Source of the DNA: JAGLOK01 sp963675575
GTDB lineage: Bacteria > Bacillota > Clostridia > Christensenellales > UMGS416
Assembly: GCA_963675575.1 (NCBI GenBank)
Contig: OY776378.1
Location: forward strand, 682,001-746,000
Length of the DNA stretch: 64,000 nucleotides
Reading direction: 5' to 3'
Both the position numbers and the translations under genes were made by a program. A model generated the notes under the pieces. It was not told where the DNA came from and searched no databases. It saw only the letters and a list, made by a program, of their open reading frames with translations. Shown in pieces: positions 8,719 through 17,254 of the stretch. Position 1 is the stretch's first letter. The number at the start of each line of letters is the position of its first letter.

Positions 8719-9187
8719 TCTGAGCTTAATCGTTCCTGTAAAAAAGAGTGTTACAGACAAACCTATTGAAGTGATAGAAAAAAGCGTAAAAATGCTTTTG
8801 CCCGACATTCAAACAAACATTGGTTTAACCATATGCGACAATGACTACATTGAGACGCTCAACGCAAAATATAGGGAAAAACATTCGGCAACGGATGTTT
8901 TGTCATTTCCTTTGCTGGTGTCTGGAAGTCCCGGTAGGGTTAGCTATTCGACGCTGGACATGGACCCCGAAACAAATGAACTTTTGCTTGGGGATATTAT
9001 AATATCTATTGAAATGGCAAAATATCAAGCTCAAGATTACGGGCATTCCCTGGAGCGCGAGCTTTGTTATCTTTCGGTGCATTCTGTGCTTCATATTTTC
9101 GGATATGACCATATGTGTGAGGCGGATAAAAAAATTATGCGTGAAAAAGAAGAAGAGATTTTGAACAGCTTGGGTATTGGAAGATAG
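8708..9187 (+). CDS. ybeY: Endoribonuclease YbeY
   Basis: A 159-residue YbeY/UPF0054 protein with the zinc signature H-x3-H-x5-H seen as HSVLHIFGYDH, plus the upstream SATDVLSFPL block. It processes 16S rRNA 3' ends and takes part in ribosome quality control. I chose ATG 8708 because GGGAG lies just before it and the protein then starts like its homologues; the start overlaps the end of the PgpH frame by 11 bases, indicating translational coupling. In many Firmicutes dgkA and cdd follow; here the next gene is era. Confidence 0.95.
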   Translation: MSVSLSLIVPVKKSVTDKPIEVIEKSVKMLLPDIQTNIGLTICDNDYIETLNAKYREKHSATDVLSFPLLVSGSPGRVSYSTLDMDPETNELLLGDIIISIEMAKYQAQDYGHSLERELCYLSVHSVLHIFGYDHMCEADKKIMREKEEEILNSLGIGR

Positions 9188-9494
9188 TGTGATAAGAAAA
9201 CTTTCTTATAAAGAAAGTCTTCTACATTTGCTTAACTTAAGCCATATGCTCATTTATAAAAACATTTTTTAATTTAACCCCCAATATAACACTTTCATAT
9301 TGACATCAGTGTTTTTTGGCACAGATGGATTCATTGCAGTAAATAATATAAAGAAGTAAAACAAGCGATAAATGATTTTGTCGAACATAACAAAAGCAAA
9401 AAAGAAATACTAGATATTATATTGTAGATTAGGCTTATTTCAAAATACATCTTTTTGTGTTACCATGTAAGCATAAATTCTTAAGGAGCATTTA
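9188..9494. other. Gene-free gap between ybeY and era
   Basis: The gap takes the place where dgkA and cdd usually lie. A hairpin (ACTTTCTT 9200-9207 with AAGAAAGT 9211-9218) follows ybeY but lacks a T-run. Between about 9300 and 9425 two short open pieces in neighbouring frames (FFGTDGFIAVNNIKK and VKQAINDFVEHNKSKKEIL) could be a decayed coding sequence, but I recognise no family. AAGGAG just before 9495 is the era ribosome site. Confidence 0.4.
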
Positions 9495-10394
9495 ATGACA
9501 CAAAAAGAGTTCCACAGCGGGTTCGCTGCTGTAATAGGCCGAGCAAATGCTGGCAAATCGACGCTGGTTAACCGCTTGGTGGGAGAAAAGGTGGCGATTG
9601 TGTCACCCAAGCCTCAAACAACCCGAAACACAATACGCGGTGTTATAACAGACGAAAGCTATCAAATAATATTAGTGGACACCCCCGGCATACACAAACC
9701 ACAAAACATGCTCGGACATTTTATGGACAGGCAATCAAGAGGCTCGGTTGCAGGTGTGGATGCGATAATACTTATGATAGACGCGGCACGGCCGATGAAC
9801 AGAGCTGACAATGCGGCGCTTGAGCTTATTGATGGCACTGAAATCCCTGTTATTGCAGTGCTTAATAAAGTTGATATGATAAATAAGGAAAAACTTCTTG
9901 CAATGATAAATGAGCTTTCAAAGAATAAATTCATAACAGAAATTATTCCCGCTTCCGCCTGGCTGGGAGAAGGGTGCGACCTTATACTTAAACAGCTTAA
10001 AAAATATATACCTGAAGGCCCGAAATATTTTCCGGATGACATGTATACAGACCAACCGGAACAGACTATAGCAAGCGAGATGATAAGGGAATCCGCTCTT
10101 TATCTTTTGCACGATGAAATACCGCATGGAGTTGGCGTGGAGATTCGCTCAATGGAATATAAACATTCTGGTGTATGCGAGATTCATGCGGACATACTAT
10201 GCGAAAAAGCATCCCACAAAGGAATGATAATCGGTAAACAGGGCGCTAAACTAAAGCAGATAGGCTCAAATGCCAGAAAATCGATAGAAAATATGCTGGG
10301 AGCCCAGGTGAATTTGCAAATTTGGATTAAGGTAAAACCGGATTGGCGCAACAGCGCTGGAACAATCAAAGAATTGGGCTATCACAGCACTTAA
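9495..10394 (+). CDS. era: GTPase Era
   Basis: A 299-residue Era, the usual size. GTPase motifs: G1 GRANAGKS, G2 TTRNTIRG, G3 DTPG (VDTPGIHKP), G4 NKVD, G5 SAW in place of the usual SA-K/L. The C-terminal KH domain (about 205-285) has the RNA-binding loop GMIIGKQGAKLKQIG. Era binds the 3' end of 16S rRNA and acts as a 30S assembly checkpoint, so it fits with PhoH, YbeY and RecO here. ATG 9495 follows AAGGAG (9482-9487) by seven bases. Confidence 0.97.
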   Translation: MTQKEFHSGFAAVIGRANAGKSTLVNRLVGEKVAIVSPKPQTTRNTIRGVITDESYQIILVDTPGIHKPQNMLGHFMDRQSRGSVAGVDAIILMIDAARPMNRADNAALELIDGTEIPVIAVLNKVDMINKEKLLAMINELSKNKFITEIIPASAWLGEGCDLILKQLKKYIPEGPKYFPDDMYTDQPEQTIASEMIRESALYLLHDEIPHGVGVEIRSMEYKHSGVCEIHADILCEKASHKGMIIGKQGAKLKQIGSNARKSIENMLGAQVNLQIWIKVKPDWRNSAGTIKELGYHST

Positions 10395-10403
10395 GAGCAT
10401 CAT

Positions 10404-11159
10404 ATGCAAGAATTAAAAACACAGGCGATTACAATAGGGTTTTCAAATTATAGGGAATATGACAGGATACTTACCCTGTTTTCTCCTGAGCGTGGGCTGA
10501 TTACCGCCACAGCGCACGCAGCACGAAGGGGCAAATCCGAAATCCGCGCATGCGCGGATATGTTTTTTTACGGTGAATTTGTATTGGGACAAAATGCAAA
10601 AGGTTATTACTCTGTAAAAAGCATTGACATGGCGGATGTATTTTACGATTTGCGTACTGACATTAACCGTCTTTCCTGCGCGCAATATATGTGCGATTTC
10701 GTTAAAACCACAGCGTTGGATGATTATGAGCAGAGGGAATATTTCGTCTTGCTGTTAAGATGCCTTTCTGCGCTTTGCTATGACAAAACCGATTATAAAG
10801 CTGTTAAAATTAAGTTTGAAATAAGCGCTATGGATTTGTTGGGCTACGGCGCTGTTTTTAATGAGTGCGGAGATTGTGGGAAAGAAATTGAAGGCCGAGC
10901 GTGGTTTGTGGATGGAGCAGGAGGCGCCGTTTGCGCATCATGCAACCCTGACAGGCACGGAGTGGAGATATCGCTCAGGGGGCTTGCCACCTTGAGACAG
11001 ATAAACTCAATGCCCATAAAAAGCCTGAATATTCTTAAAATAAATGATGACATTTATGACGAGATAAACAATCGGTTTAAAAGATATATGTATTGGCATT
11101 TGGAGCGGTCTTTTAAGTCCGCGGACTTTCTTGAAAAAAACTATAATTTTGTAAAATAA
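10404..11159 (+). CDS. recO: DNA repair protein RecO
   Basis: A 251-residue RecO with an N-terminal OB fold (about 1-80; AITIGFSNYREYDRILTLFS) and a C-terminal helical domain with a four-cysteine zinc site, CGDCG near residue 155 and CASC near 178. RecO loads RecA onto SSB-coated DNA in the RecFOR pathway. The gene begins nine bases after era and closes the operon at a GC-rich bidirectional hairpin. Length and Cys pattern are normal. Confidence 0.94.
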   Translation: MQELKTQAITIGFSNYREYDRILTLFSPERGLITATAHAARRGKSEIRACADMFFYGEFVLGQNAKGYYSVKSIDMADVFYDLRTDINRLSCAQYMCDFVKTTALDDYEQREYFVLLLRCLSALCYDKTDYKAVKIKFEISAMDLLGYGAVFNECGDCGKEIEGRAWFVDGAGGAVCASCNPDRHGVEISLRGLATLRQINSMPIKSLNILKINDDIYDEINNRFKRYMYWHLERSFKSADFLEKNYNFVK

Positions 11160-11190
11160 AAGCGCCGGCTTGCGGCGCTTAAACATTTTT
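11157..11190. terminator. Bidirectional terminator between recO and lysA
   Basis: AGCGCCG (11161-11167) pairs with CGGCGCT (11173-11179). A-rich flank on the left and ATTTTTTT on the right let it serve recO on the plus strand and lysA on the minus strand. Confidence 0.8.
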
Positions 11191-12432
11191 TTAAAAACCT
11201 TTTATCAAATCCGCCAGCACGTCGCGCTTGCGGATAAGTTTTGTTTTTCCGTCCGACGTTATTAAAACCTCGGCGGGCCTGAGCCGGTTATTGTAATTTG
11301 ACGCCATTGAGTAACCATATGCCCCGGCATCCATAATTCCTAGAGTATCGCCTATTTTTATAGCCGGCAAAGTTCTTCCTATGGCCAATTTGTCACCGCT
11401 TTCGCATATGTTTCCTACTATAGTCACGGTTTCCATTGAGTCTTTTTGCAGTTTGCCGTCGGAATAGACCTCGATGTCGTGGTGGGAGTCGTACATTACC
11501 GGGCGTTGCAATACATTAAAGCCCAAGTCTGTGCCCACGTAATCAATTCCCGCGTGGTCTTTAATCGCGTACACCGTGCCTAAAAGAACTGAACATTCCG
11601 CAACAATGTATCTGCCCGGTTCAATATTGAAGGTTACTTCTTTTCCATATTCGGAGACAAAGTTTTTTATTATTTTATCCAACTTTTCGCCCAATGGCGC
11701 AAGGTCCAAACGGTGTTGTCCGTCTTGCTTCATATATGGAATTCCGAAGCCGCCCCCAAAATCTATAAATTCAATATCATCAAACTGCATAGCAAGCTTG
11801 CACAAAAGCTCTGCGCTTGCAATGTAGGCTGTTTCCTCAAGGAAAAGCGAGCCTATGTGTTGATTGATTCCGGTAAGCTTCATATTATATTTTTTTAGGA
11901 TTTCTTTTACTTCGCTGGCTCTGTCATCATTTATTCCAAATTTTGTCTTTTTGCCGGCTGTAACAACCTTTTCATGATGACCTGCCCCATAACCTGTGTT
12001 AAAGCGGACAGCAACTTTGGCGCCGGGGAAAGCTTCGCAAAACATCTCAAGCTGAGATAGTGAGTCTATGCTCACAGTAATATCGCGCTCAACAGCATAC
12101 TTCATTTCCTCGGTTGAAACGTTGTTGCAAACATAAAATATTTCATCGGGTTTAAATCCCGCTTTTTCAAGCACAAAAATTTCGCCGGGACTCATAGCGT
12201 CAGCATGAAGCCCTTCATCATGAACTATTTTTAAGAGGTGAAGATTTGAGTTCGCCTTAATTGAATAATGAGGGGAAAATTTCTTGTACGAAACAAGTGC
12301 TTTCATCTCACGGCATCTTTTGCGTAAAATATCTTCGTTATATACATATAAAGGAGAGCCAAATTCCTTTGTTAGCGAGTCGGGGCTTATTCCTTTGTAG
12401 AAATTTACTTTAGGTGTATAATATTCTTTCAT
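11191..12432 (-). CDS. lysA: Diaminopimelate decarboxylase
   Basis: A 413-residue fold-III PLP enzyme that decarboxylates meso-diaminopimelate to L-lysine. The PLP lysine lies in YSIKANSN (about residue 60), the phosphate loop is GGGFGIP, EPGRY lies near residue 273, and the partner-subunit active-site CESGD is near 343. The substrate pattern is LysA-like rather than ornithine decarboxylase-like. No lysine riboswitch is recognisable in the 53-base gap to the HAD gene, with which it may form an operon. Confidence 0.93.
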   Translation of the reverse strand: MKEYYTPKVNFYKGISPDSLTKEFGSPLYVYNEDILRKRCREMKALVSYKKFSPHYSIKANSNLHLLKIVHDEGLHADAMSPGEIFVLEKAGFKPDEIFYVCNNVSTEEMKYAVERDITVSIDSLSQLEMFCEAFPGAKVAVRFNTGYGAGHHEKVVTAGKKTKFGINDDRASEVKEILKKYNMKLTGINQHIGSLFLEETAYIASAELLCKLAMQFDDIEFIDFGGGFGIPYMKQDGQHRLDLAPLGEKLDKIIKNFVSEYGKEVTFNIEPGRYIVAECSVLLGTVYAIKDHAGIDYVGTDLGFNVLQRPVMYDSHHDIEVYSDGKLQKDSMETVTIVGNICESGDKLAIGRTLPAIKIGDTLGIMDAGAYGYSMASNYNNRLRPAEVLITSDGKTKLIRKRDVLADLIKGF

Positions 12433-12485
12433 TGATTATCTCTCCATTTTTATTTACTATGTTATATCATTTTATCGGGCAAAAC

Positions 12486-13130
12486 TCAAGATAAAACGTA
12501 GTTTACAGCTTCTAAAAAGCTTTTTGCAGTGAAATCGGGAAGTTCTTTAAGCTTTTTATCGGGAGGTTGGAGGTCGGGAATAAACACGGTGTGCATTCCT
12601 GCGCTTTTGGCTGAGGCGATTCCGGCGGGCGAATCTTCAAATACAACGCACTCTTGAGGATTTGCGCCAAGCAGCCTTGCCGCATACAAAAAGATGTCGG
12701 GTTCAGGTTTGCCTTTTTCAACTTCATCTCCGAATACACTTTCGTCAAAATAACTTAACAAAGGATTTTTCCCCAAGCGGAATATTGCGCGCTCTTTGGA
12801 CGTGGACGTCGCAAGCGCGGTTTTCAAACCGGCTTTTCTTATCATTTCAAGGCCTTCAAACACATTAGGCTTTACAGGTGGACCGTTTTTAATAAAGTAA
12901 TCAGCTAAAAGTTCTTCTCTTTTTGAATACAGTTTTTCAAAATCTATAGGGACATGTTTTGACAATATTACCTTTGTGTCTTTGGCATCTCTTCCTATTG
13001 TTTTATAAAACTCGGCCTCAGGAAATTTGAAGCCTAAAATGTCTGAAGCTTTTATATACATTTCTAATATAAGTTTCTCAGAGTCCAAAAGAACTCCGTC
13101 CATATCAGAGATAAGATACTTAAAATTCAT
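12486..13130 (-). CDS. HAD-family phosphatase (beta-phosphoglucomutase-like)
   Basis: A 214-residue HAD hydrolase with a C1 cap. Motif I is DMDGVLLDSE with both aspartates, motif II lies in ATSTSKERA, the lysine of motif III in GKPEPDIF, and motif IV in FEDSPAGI. These enzymes move or remove phosphate through an aspartyl phosphate. The cap type and DSE after motif I place it with PGMB/phosphatase-like members; the substrate is unknown. It is divergent from the M42 genes and upstream of lysA on the same strand. Confidence 0.88.
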   Translation of the reverse strand: MNFKYLISDMDGVLLDSEKLILEMYIKASDILGFKFPEAEFYKTIGRDAKDTKVILSKHVPIDFEKLYSKREELLADYFIKNGPPVKPNVFEGLEMIRKAGLKTALATSTSKERAIFRLGKNPLLSYFDESVFGDEVEKGKPEPDIFLYAARLLGANPQECVVFEDSPAGIASAKSAGMHTVFIPDLQPPDKKLKELPDFTAKSFLEAVNYVLS

Positions 13131-13177
13131 AATCTCTCCTTAGGTTTTAGTTTATTTTACATTATAATTAAAAACAT

Positions 13178-13262
13178 GCAACTGAAATTTTGTAAAATTT
13201 AGAAAGCATATGCTATAATATGAAAGTAAAAAATAGGCAGCAAGCATTTTAATTTCAGTTGC
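13178..13262. repeat. 12-bp perfect inverted repeat around the M42 operon promoter
   Basis: GCAACTGAAATT (13178-13189) and AATTTCAGTTGC (13251-13262) are exact reverse complements, with 61 bases between them that contain the M42 promoter. The arms lie in the divergent gap between the HAD and peptidase genes, so a dimeric regulator binding both arms, or a relic of a small element, are the main readings. Confidence 0.75.
13190..13219 (+). promoter_or_regulatory. Promoter of the M42 peptidase operon
   Basis: TTGTAA (13190-13195), 18 bases, then TGC-TATAAT (13211-13219), an extended -10. The start site would be near 13226, giving a leader of about 58 bases ahead of the ATG at 13284. Confidence 0.6.
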
Positions 13263-13283
13263 TGCGGGCGAAAGGTTTGAAAA

Positions 13284-14306
13284 ATGTCCAATAAAAAATT
13301 TATGCTGGAGCTTTTGCAGGCAAGGGGAGTGTCGGGGTATGAAATCGACGCTTCGAAACTTGTTGAAAAAATGTTTAAATCCACAATTGGAAACGCCGAA
13401 ATAGATGCTTTTTTCAATGTCGTTTCAACATACGGAAAAGGAAAACCTGTAATATATTTAAGCGCGCACATTGATGAAATCGGATTGATGGTTACAAGCA
13501 TTGAAGACGATGGTTTTTTGGGATTTTGTTCTGTGGGAGGCGTTGATCCACGTATTTTAATGGCGCAGGAAGTGGTGGTTAACACCGATGAAGGAAAGTT
13601 CTTTGGTGTAATAGGAGCAAAGCCTCCACACGTGCTTTCGGCTGAGGATGTTTCAAAAGCGCCCAAAATGGATGAACTTTTTATAGACATTGGTTTTGAC
13701 GGGGATACCGCCAAAGAAAAAGTGAATGTTGGCGACATGGTGACATTTTTAGCTCCGCCGATTGAGCTTTTGCATAATAAAATCGCTTCCAAATCATTAG
13801 ATGACAGAATGGGTATAGTCATAATGCTTGAAGCATATAAATATATAAAAGATAAAAAATTTAAAGGCAAAGTTGTTTTCTGCGCCAGCACACAAGAGGA
13901 AATCGGAGCCAAGGGAGCAAAAGTCTCAGCTTTTAGGGCAAATCCTGATATGGCTGTGGCAATAGATGTTACCCACGGGAAAACCCCCGACTCCAAGGAC
14001 AGCGAATCATTTGACACGGATAAAGTGTGCATCGGGTTTGGGCCTTATTGCGACAGAGGGATGGCGGAGATTTTCCAAAAAGCCGCCGTCAAATGCAAAG
14101 TGGATGTGGAGCTTGATGTTTCAGGCCACTGGACGGGCACCGATGGAGATGAGCTTCAGGTTGTGCGCGGAGGTGTTCCAATAAGCGTGCTTGAAGTTCC
14201 GCTTAAATATATGCATACAACGGTTGAGACATTATCATATAAAACGGTAAAAAAAGCTGGCAAACTGCTTGGAGAGTTTATTTTGATGGCGGGAGGCGGC
14301 AAATGA
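13284..14306 (+). CDS. M42-family metalloaminopeptidase, copy 1
   Basis: A 340-residue dinuclear aminopeptidase of the M42 (FrvX/glutamyl aminopeptidase/TET) family. Metal and catalytic residues appear in order: AHIDEIG, KSLDDRMG (bridging Asp), STQEEIGAKGA (catalytic Glu then metal Glu), AIDVTHG and a late His in LKYMHTT. An inserted PDZ-like domain sits around 70-165. M42 enzymes form self-compartmented assemblies that trim short peptides in the cytosol. Its stop overlaps the start of copy 2 (ATGA), so the three are co-translated. Confidence 0.9.
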   Translation: MSNKKFMLELLQARGVSGYEIDASKLVEKMFKSTIGNAEIDAFFNVVSTYGKGKPVIYLSAHIDEIGLMVTSIEDDGFLGFCSVGGVDPRILMAQEVVVNTDEGKFFGVIGAKPPHVLSAEDVSKAPKMDELFIDIGFDGDTAKEKVNVGDMVTFLAPPIELLHNKIASKSLDDRMGIVIMLEAYKYIKDKKFKGKVVFCASTQEEIGAKGAKVSAFRANPDMAVAIDVTHGKTPDSKDSESFDTDKVCIGFGPYCDRGMAEIFQKAAVKCKVDVELDVSGHWTGTDGDELQVVRGGVPISVLEVPLKYMHTTVETLSYKTVKKAGKLLGEFILMAGGGK

Positions 14307-15352
14307 AATATTTAAGCGAACTCGTAAAATTCCGCGGTGTTTCCGGAGACGAAAATGAAGTGAGAAATTATCTAATAGAACAGTGCAAGAAACTTGCAAG
14401 CAATGTTTCCGTGGATAGCCTGGGCAACGTTATCGCTATAAAAAAAGGCGTGAAATATCCCGAAAAAGTTGTGATGTGCTGCGCGCATATGGATGAAATC
14501 GGACTTATAATAAACTCCATAGACAAATCCGGCACGCTAAGGTTCGCGGCTGTAGGTGGTATGGATATAAGAGTATTAGTTTCCAAAAGAGTGCTTGTGG
14601 GCAAAAAACGCATTCCCGGAGTGATTGGCATAAAAGCTATACATTTGCTCGAAAGGGCGGACATGGAAAAGCCGCCCAAAATAAGCGATTTATATATTGA
14701 TATAGGCGCGAAAAGCGATGAGGATGCAAAGAAGCATATCTCGAAAGGCGATACCTGTATATTTTCAGGGGAGATGACGGAATTTGGCGACGGATTTGTG
14801 AAATCCAGAGCTTTGGATGACAGAGTGGGCTGCGCCGCTGTTTTAAACGCGCTGGAGCATGAGTATCCTGTGACGGTCGCCGCTGTCTTTTCAGTGCAGG
14901 AAGAGGTAGGCTTAAGGGGAGCGACAGTTGCCTCTTACTCTATCGACCCGGACTGCGCGATAGTACTTGAAGGAACCACGTGCGCGGATATGCACGATGT
15001 GAAAGAGCATCTTAAGGTGACTAAAGTTGGAGAAGGGTGCGCGATATCGATTATGGACAGATCAACTATACCCCACAGAGGTTTAAGGGACTTTATTACA
15101 AGCACGGCTGACAAGAACGAAATAAAGTGGCAATATAGGTCGCATACTTTCGGTGGAACCGACGCGGGTGCGATACAGCTTGCAAGAGAAGGAATCCCCG
15201 TTGCGCATATATCCACACCTTGCAGATACATTCATTCGCCGGCGAGTGTGATGAAAAAGAGCGATTTCGCTTCACAAGAAGAGTTGCTTATCGCCACACT
15301 TAAAAACATGGACACTTTTTTTGATAACGGAGGTCAAAATGTCGATAAATAA
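14303..15352 (+). CDS. M42-family metalloaminopeptidase, copy 2
   Basis: A 349-residue paralogue of its two neighbours. Conserved sites: AHMDEIG, SRALDDRVG, SVQEEVGLRGA, a metal-site Glu in VLEGTTCAD where copies 1 and 3 have Asp in IDVT, and RYIHSP. Asp/Glu at this position tracks with neutral versus acidic residue preference in known TET enzymes, so the trio may cover different peptide ends; that is inference. It overlaps copy 1 by four bases and copy 3 by 14. Confidence 0.9.
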   Translation: MKYLSELVKFRGVSGDENEVRNYLIEQCKKLASNVSVDSLGNVIAIKKGVKYPEKVVMCCAHMDEIGLIINSIDKSGTLRFAAVGGMDIRVLVSKRVLVGKKRIPGVIGIKAIHLLERADMEKPPKISDLYIDIGAKSDEDAKKHISKGDTCIFSGEMTEFGDGFVKSRALDDRVGCAAVLNALEHEYPVTVAAVFSVQEEVGLRGATVASYSIDPDCAIVLEGTTCADMHDVKEHLKVTKVGEGCAISIMDRSTIPHRGLRDFITSTADKNEIKWQYRSHTFGGTDAGAIQLAREGIPVAHISTPCRYIHSPASVMKKSDFASQEELLIATLKNMDTFFDNGGQNVDK

Positions 15353-16337
15353 CACATTAAAAAAGCTGTGCAGCGCATACGGCCCAACAGGAAACGAGCA
15401 AAAAGTCGCCGATGTCATAAGAGAAATGATAGAGCCGTTCGCTGACGAAATCCAGCAAGATACAATGGGCAATCTGATTGCGCTTAAAAAAGGAAGTGTG
15501 GAAGGCAAGAAAATCATGCTTGCCGCACATATGGATGAAATTGGACTTATCGTCACCCATATAGATGATAATGGTTTTTTGCGGGTGGCTCCTATGGGCG
15601 GGGTAAATCCGCAACGTTCTATGTTTCACAGAGTGGTTTTTGAAAACGGAGCTGTGGGAGTTGTCGGCCATGAGACTAAAGACTTGAAAATCCAGGATAT
15701 GAAGACTGACCATTTGTTTGTGGATATTGGAGCTAAAACAAAAAGGCAGGCGCAAAACAAGGTTCAGATAGGGGATATCGCTAAATTTTCCGCACCTTAT
15801 GTTCGGATGGGAAGATGCGCGTCATCCCCCGCGATGGATAACCGCGCAGGCTGCGCGGTGCTTGTTGATTTGATATCAAAAATAAAAGGAAACGCGCTTG
15901 ATATTTACTTTGTTTTCACTTCACAAGAAGAGGTGGGGCTTAGAGGAGCAAAAACCGCGGCTTTCGGAATCCAACCGGACTTAGGAGTTGCGATTGACGT
16001 TACCCCCGTGGGGGATACGCCAGAGAGTGTGCGATTAAGCGTGGATTTGGGCAAAGGCCCGGCGATAAAAATCAAAGACCATTCTTTGATATGCAATCCG
16101 AAAGTTGTAAAGCTTTTGATTGCGGCCGCCAAAAAAGCGGGAGTAAAAACACAAAGGGAAGTATTAACTTACGGAGGAACCGACAGCGGTGCGATACAAA
16201 CCACTGGAGACGGCGTTCCGGCCGGAGTTGTTTCAATACCCTGCAGATATGTTCATTCACAGTCCGAGACGGTTGACCTAGGAGACATAGAAGATGCGGT
16301 AAAGTTGCTTGAAGCGGCTTTCGGCTCTTTAGGTTAG
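15339..16337 (+). CDS. M42-family metalloaminopeptidase, copy 3
   Basis: A 332-residue M42 enzyme. The start is ATG 15339, five bases after GGAGGT (15329-15334), within the end of copy 2. Sites: AHMDEIG, PAMDNRAG (the usual DDR reads DNR), TSQEEVGLRGA, AIDVTPVGD and RYVHSQ. Asn at the second position of the DDR triplet needs checking, since the first Asp is the bridging ligand and is kept. Three different M42 subunits in one operon could form mixed complexes. Confidence 0.9.
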   Translation: MSINNTLKKLCSAYGPTGNEQKVADVIREMIEPFADEIQQDTMGNLIALKKGSVEGKKIMLAAHMDEIGLIVTHIDDNGFLRVAPMGGVNPQRSMFHRVVFENGAVGVVGHETKDLKIQDMKTDHLFVDIGAKTKRQAQNKVQIGDIAKFSAPYVRMGRCASSPAMDNRAGCAVLVDLISKIKGNALDIYFVFTSQEEVGLRGAKTAAFGIQPDLGVAIDVTPVGDTPESVRLSVDLGKGPAIKIKDHSLICNPKVVKLLIAAAKKAGVKTQREVLTYGGTDSGAIQTTGDGVPAGVVSIPCRYVHSQSETVDLGDIEDAVKLLEAAFGSLG

Positions 16338-16345
16338 GAGAAAAT

Positions 16346-17254
16346 ATGTTGCCTATAATGTTAACAGCAAAAGATGGAGTAAAGCTTAGTGGATATAAAT
16401 GGCCGTTGGATAATCCAAAGGCGGTTATTACCATCGTTCACGGAATGGCCGAACACAGCGCCCGATACGAGGGATTCGCAAAAGTTTTAAACGACAACGG
16501 ATATGCCGTTTTTGCTTTGGATTTGCGAGGACACGGAAAATCGGTTCAAGATGGACTAATGGGATACTTCGCGAGAAAGAATGGCTGGAAAAAGGTGCTT
16601 GAGGACATAAAAGGGCTTGCTGATTTAGCAAAAGAAGCCTATCCTGGTGCGCCGTCAGTCCTTTTTGGACATTCAATGGGATCGATATTCGCCAGAGTGT
16701 TTATGGTTGACTATGGAAAGCAAATCGATGCTTGCATAATGTCGGGAGTAACTATAAGCCAAAAAGGTTTAAGGGATGTGGCTCCGATTATGACAAAGAT
16801 ATTTTCACTTTTCGGGGCAAGGAAGCCGTCTAAGATATTGGACTCGATGTCGTTTGGGTCGTTTAACAAACAATTTGAGCCCGCCCGAACACAATTTGAT
16901 TGGCTTTCATGCGATAGAGCGCAAGTTGATAAATATATTGAGGACGAACTTTGCGGATTTATTTGCACGGCGCCTTTGTTTAATGATGTAGCGTCGGCGA
17001 TACTTTACACCTTAAAAGAAAAGAATATTAATAGAATACCAAAATCCTTGAAAGTGCTGATATTGTCAGGCGGCAAGGACCCAGTGGGCAGCAACGGATA
17101 TGATGCCAAATATCTTTATGATAGCTACACTGGTGCAGGTATTTCTGCCGAATATAAAATTTATGAGAATTCTAGGCATGAGCTTCTAAACGAAATAAAT
17201 AAAGAAGAAGTTGAAAGTGACATAATAGCTTATCTGGAGAAGATTATTGCCTAA
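16346..17254 (+). CDS. Alpha/beta hydrolase (monoacylglycerol lipase/lysophospholipase-like)
   Basis: A 302-residue serine hydrolase. The early strand reads IVHGMAEHSARYEG (oxyanion region), the nucleophile elbow is GHSMGS, the acid is the Asp of LSGGKDPVG and the base the His of NSRHELLNE, so the triad is complete. This is the pattern of monoacylglycerol lipases and PldB-like lysophospholipases; it has no signal peptide, so it acts in the cytosol. It starts eight bases after the third peptidase gene behind TAGGAGA and overlaps the next gene by eight bases. Confidence 0.87.
   Translation: MLPIMLTAKDGVKLSGYKWPLDNPKAVITIVHGMAEHSARYEGFAKVLNDNGYAVFALDLRGHGKSVQDGLMGYFARKNGWKKVLEDIKGLADLAKEAYPGAPSVLFGHSMGSIFARVFMVDYGKQIDACIMSGVTISQKGLRDVAPIMTKIFSLFGARKPSKILDSMSFGSFNKQFEPARTQFDWLSCDRAQVDKYIEDELCGFICTAPLFNDVASAILYTLKEKNINRIPKSLKVLILSGGKDPVGSNGYDAKYLYDSYTGAGISAEYKIYENSRHELLNEINKEEVESDIIAYLEKIIA

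Noticed and set aside
13199..14032. Minus-strand open frame of 277 codons
   Set aside because: It lies opposite the first M42 peptidase gene, whose motifs and ribosome site are clear; the minus translation is Ser/Ile/Phe-rich with no family pattern.
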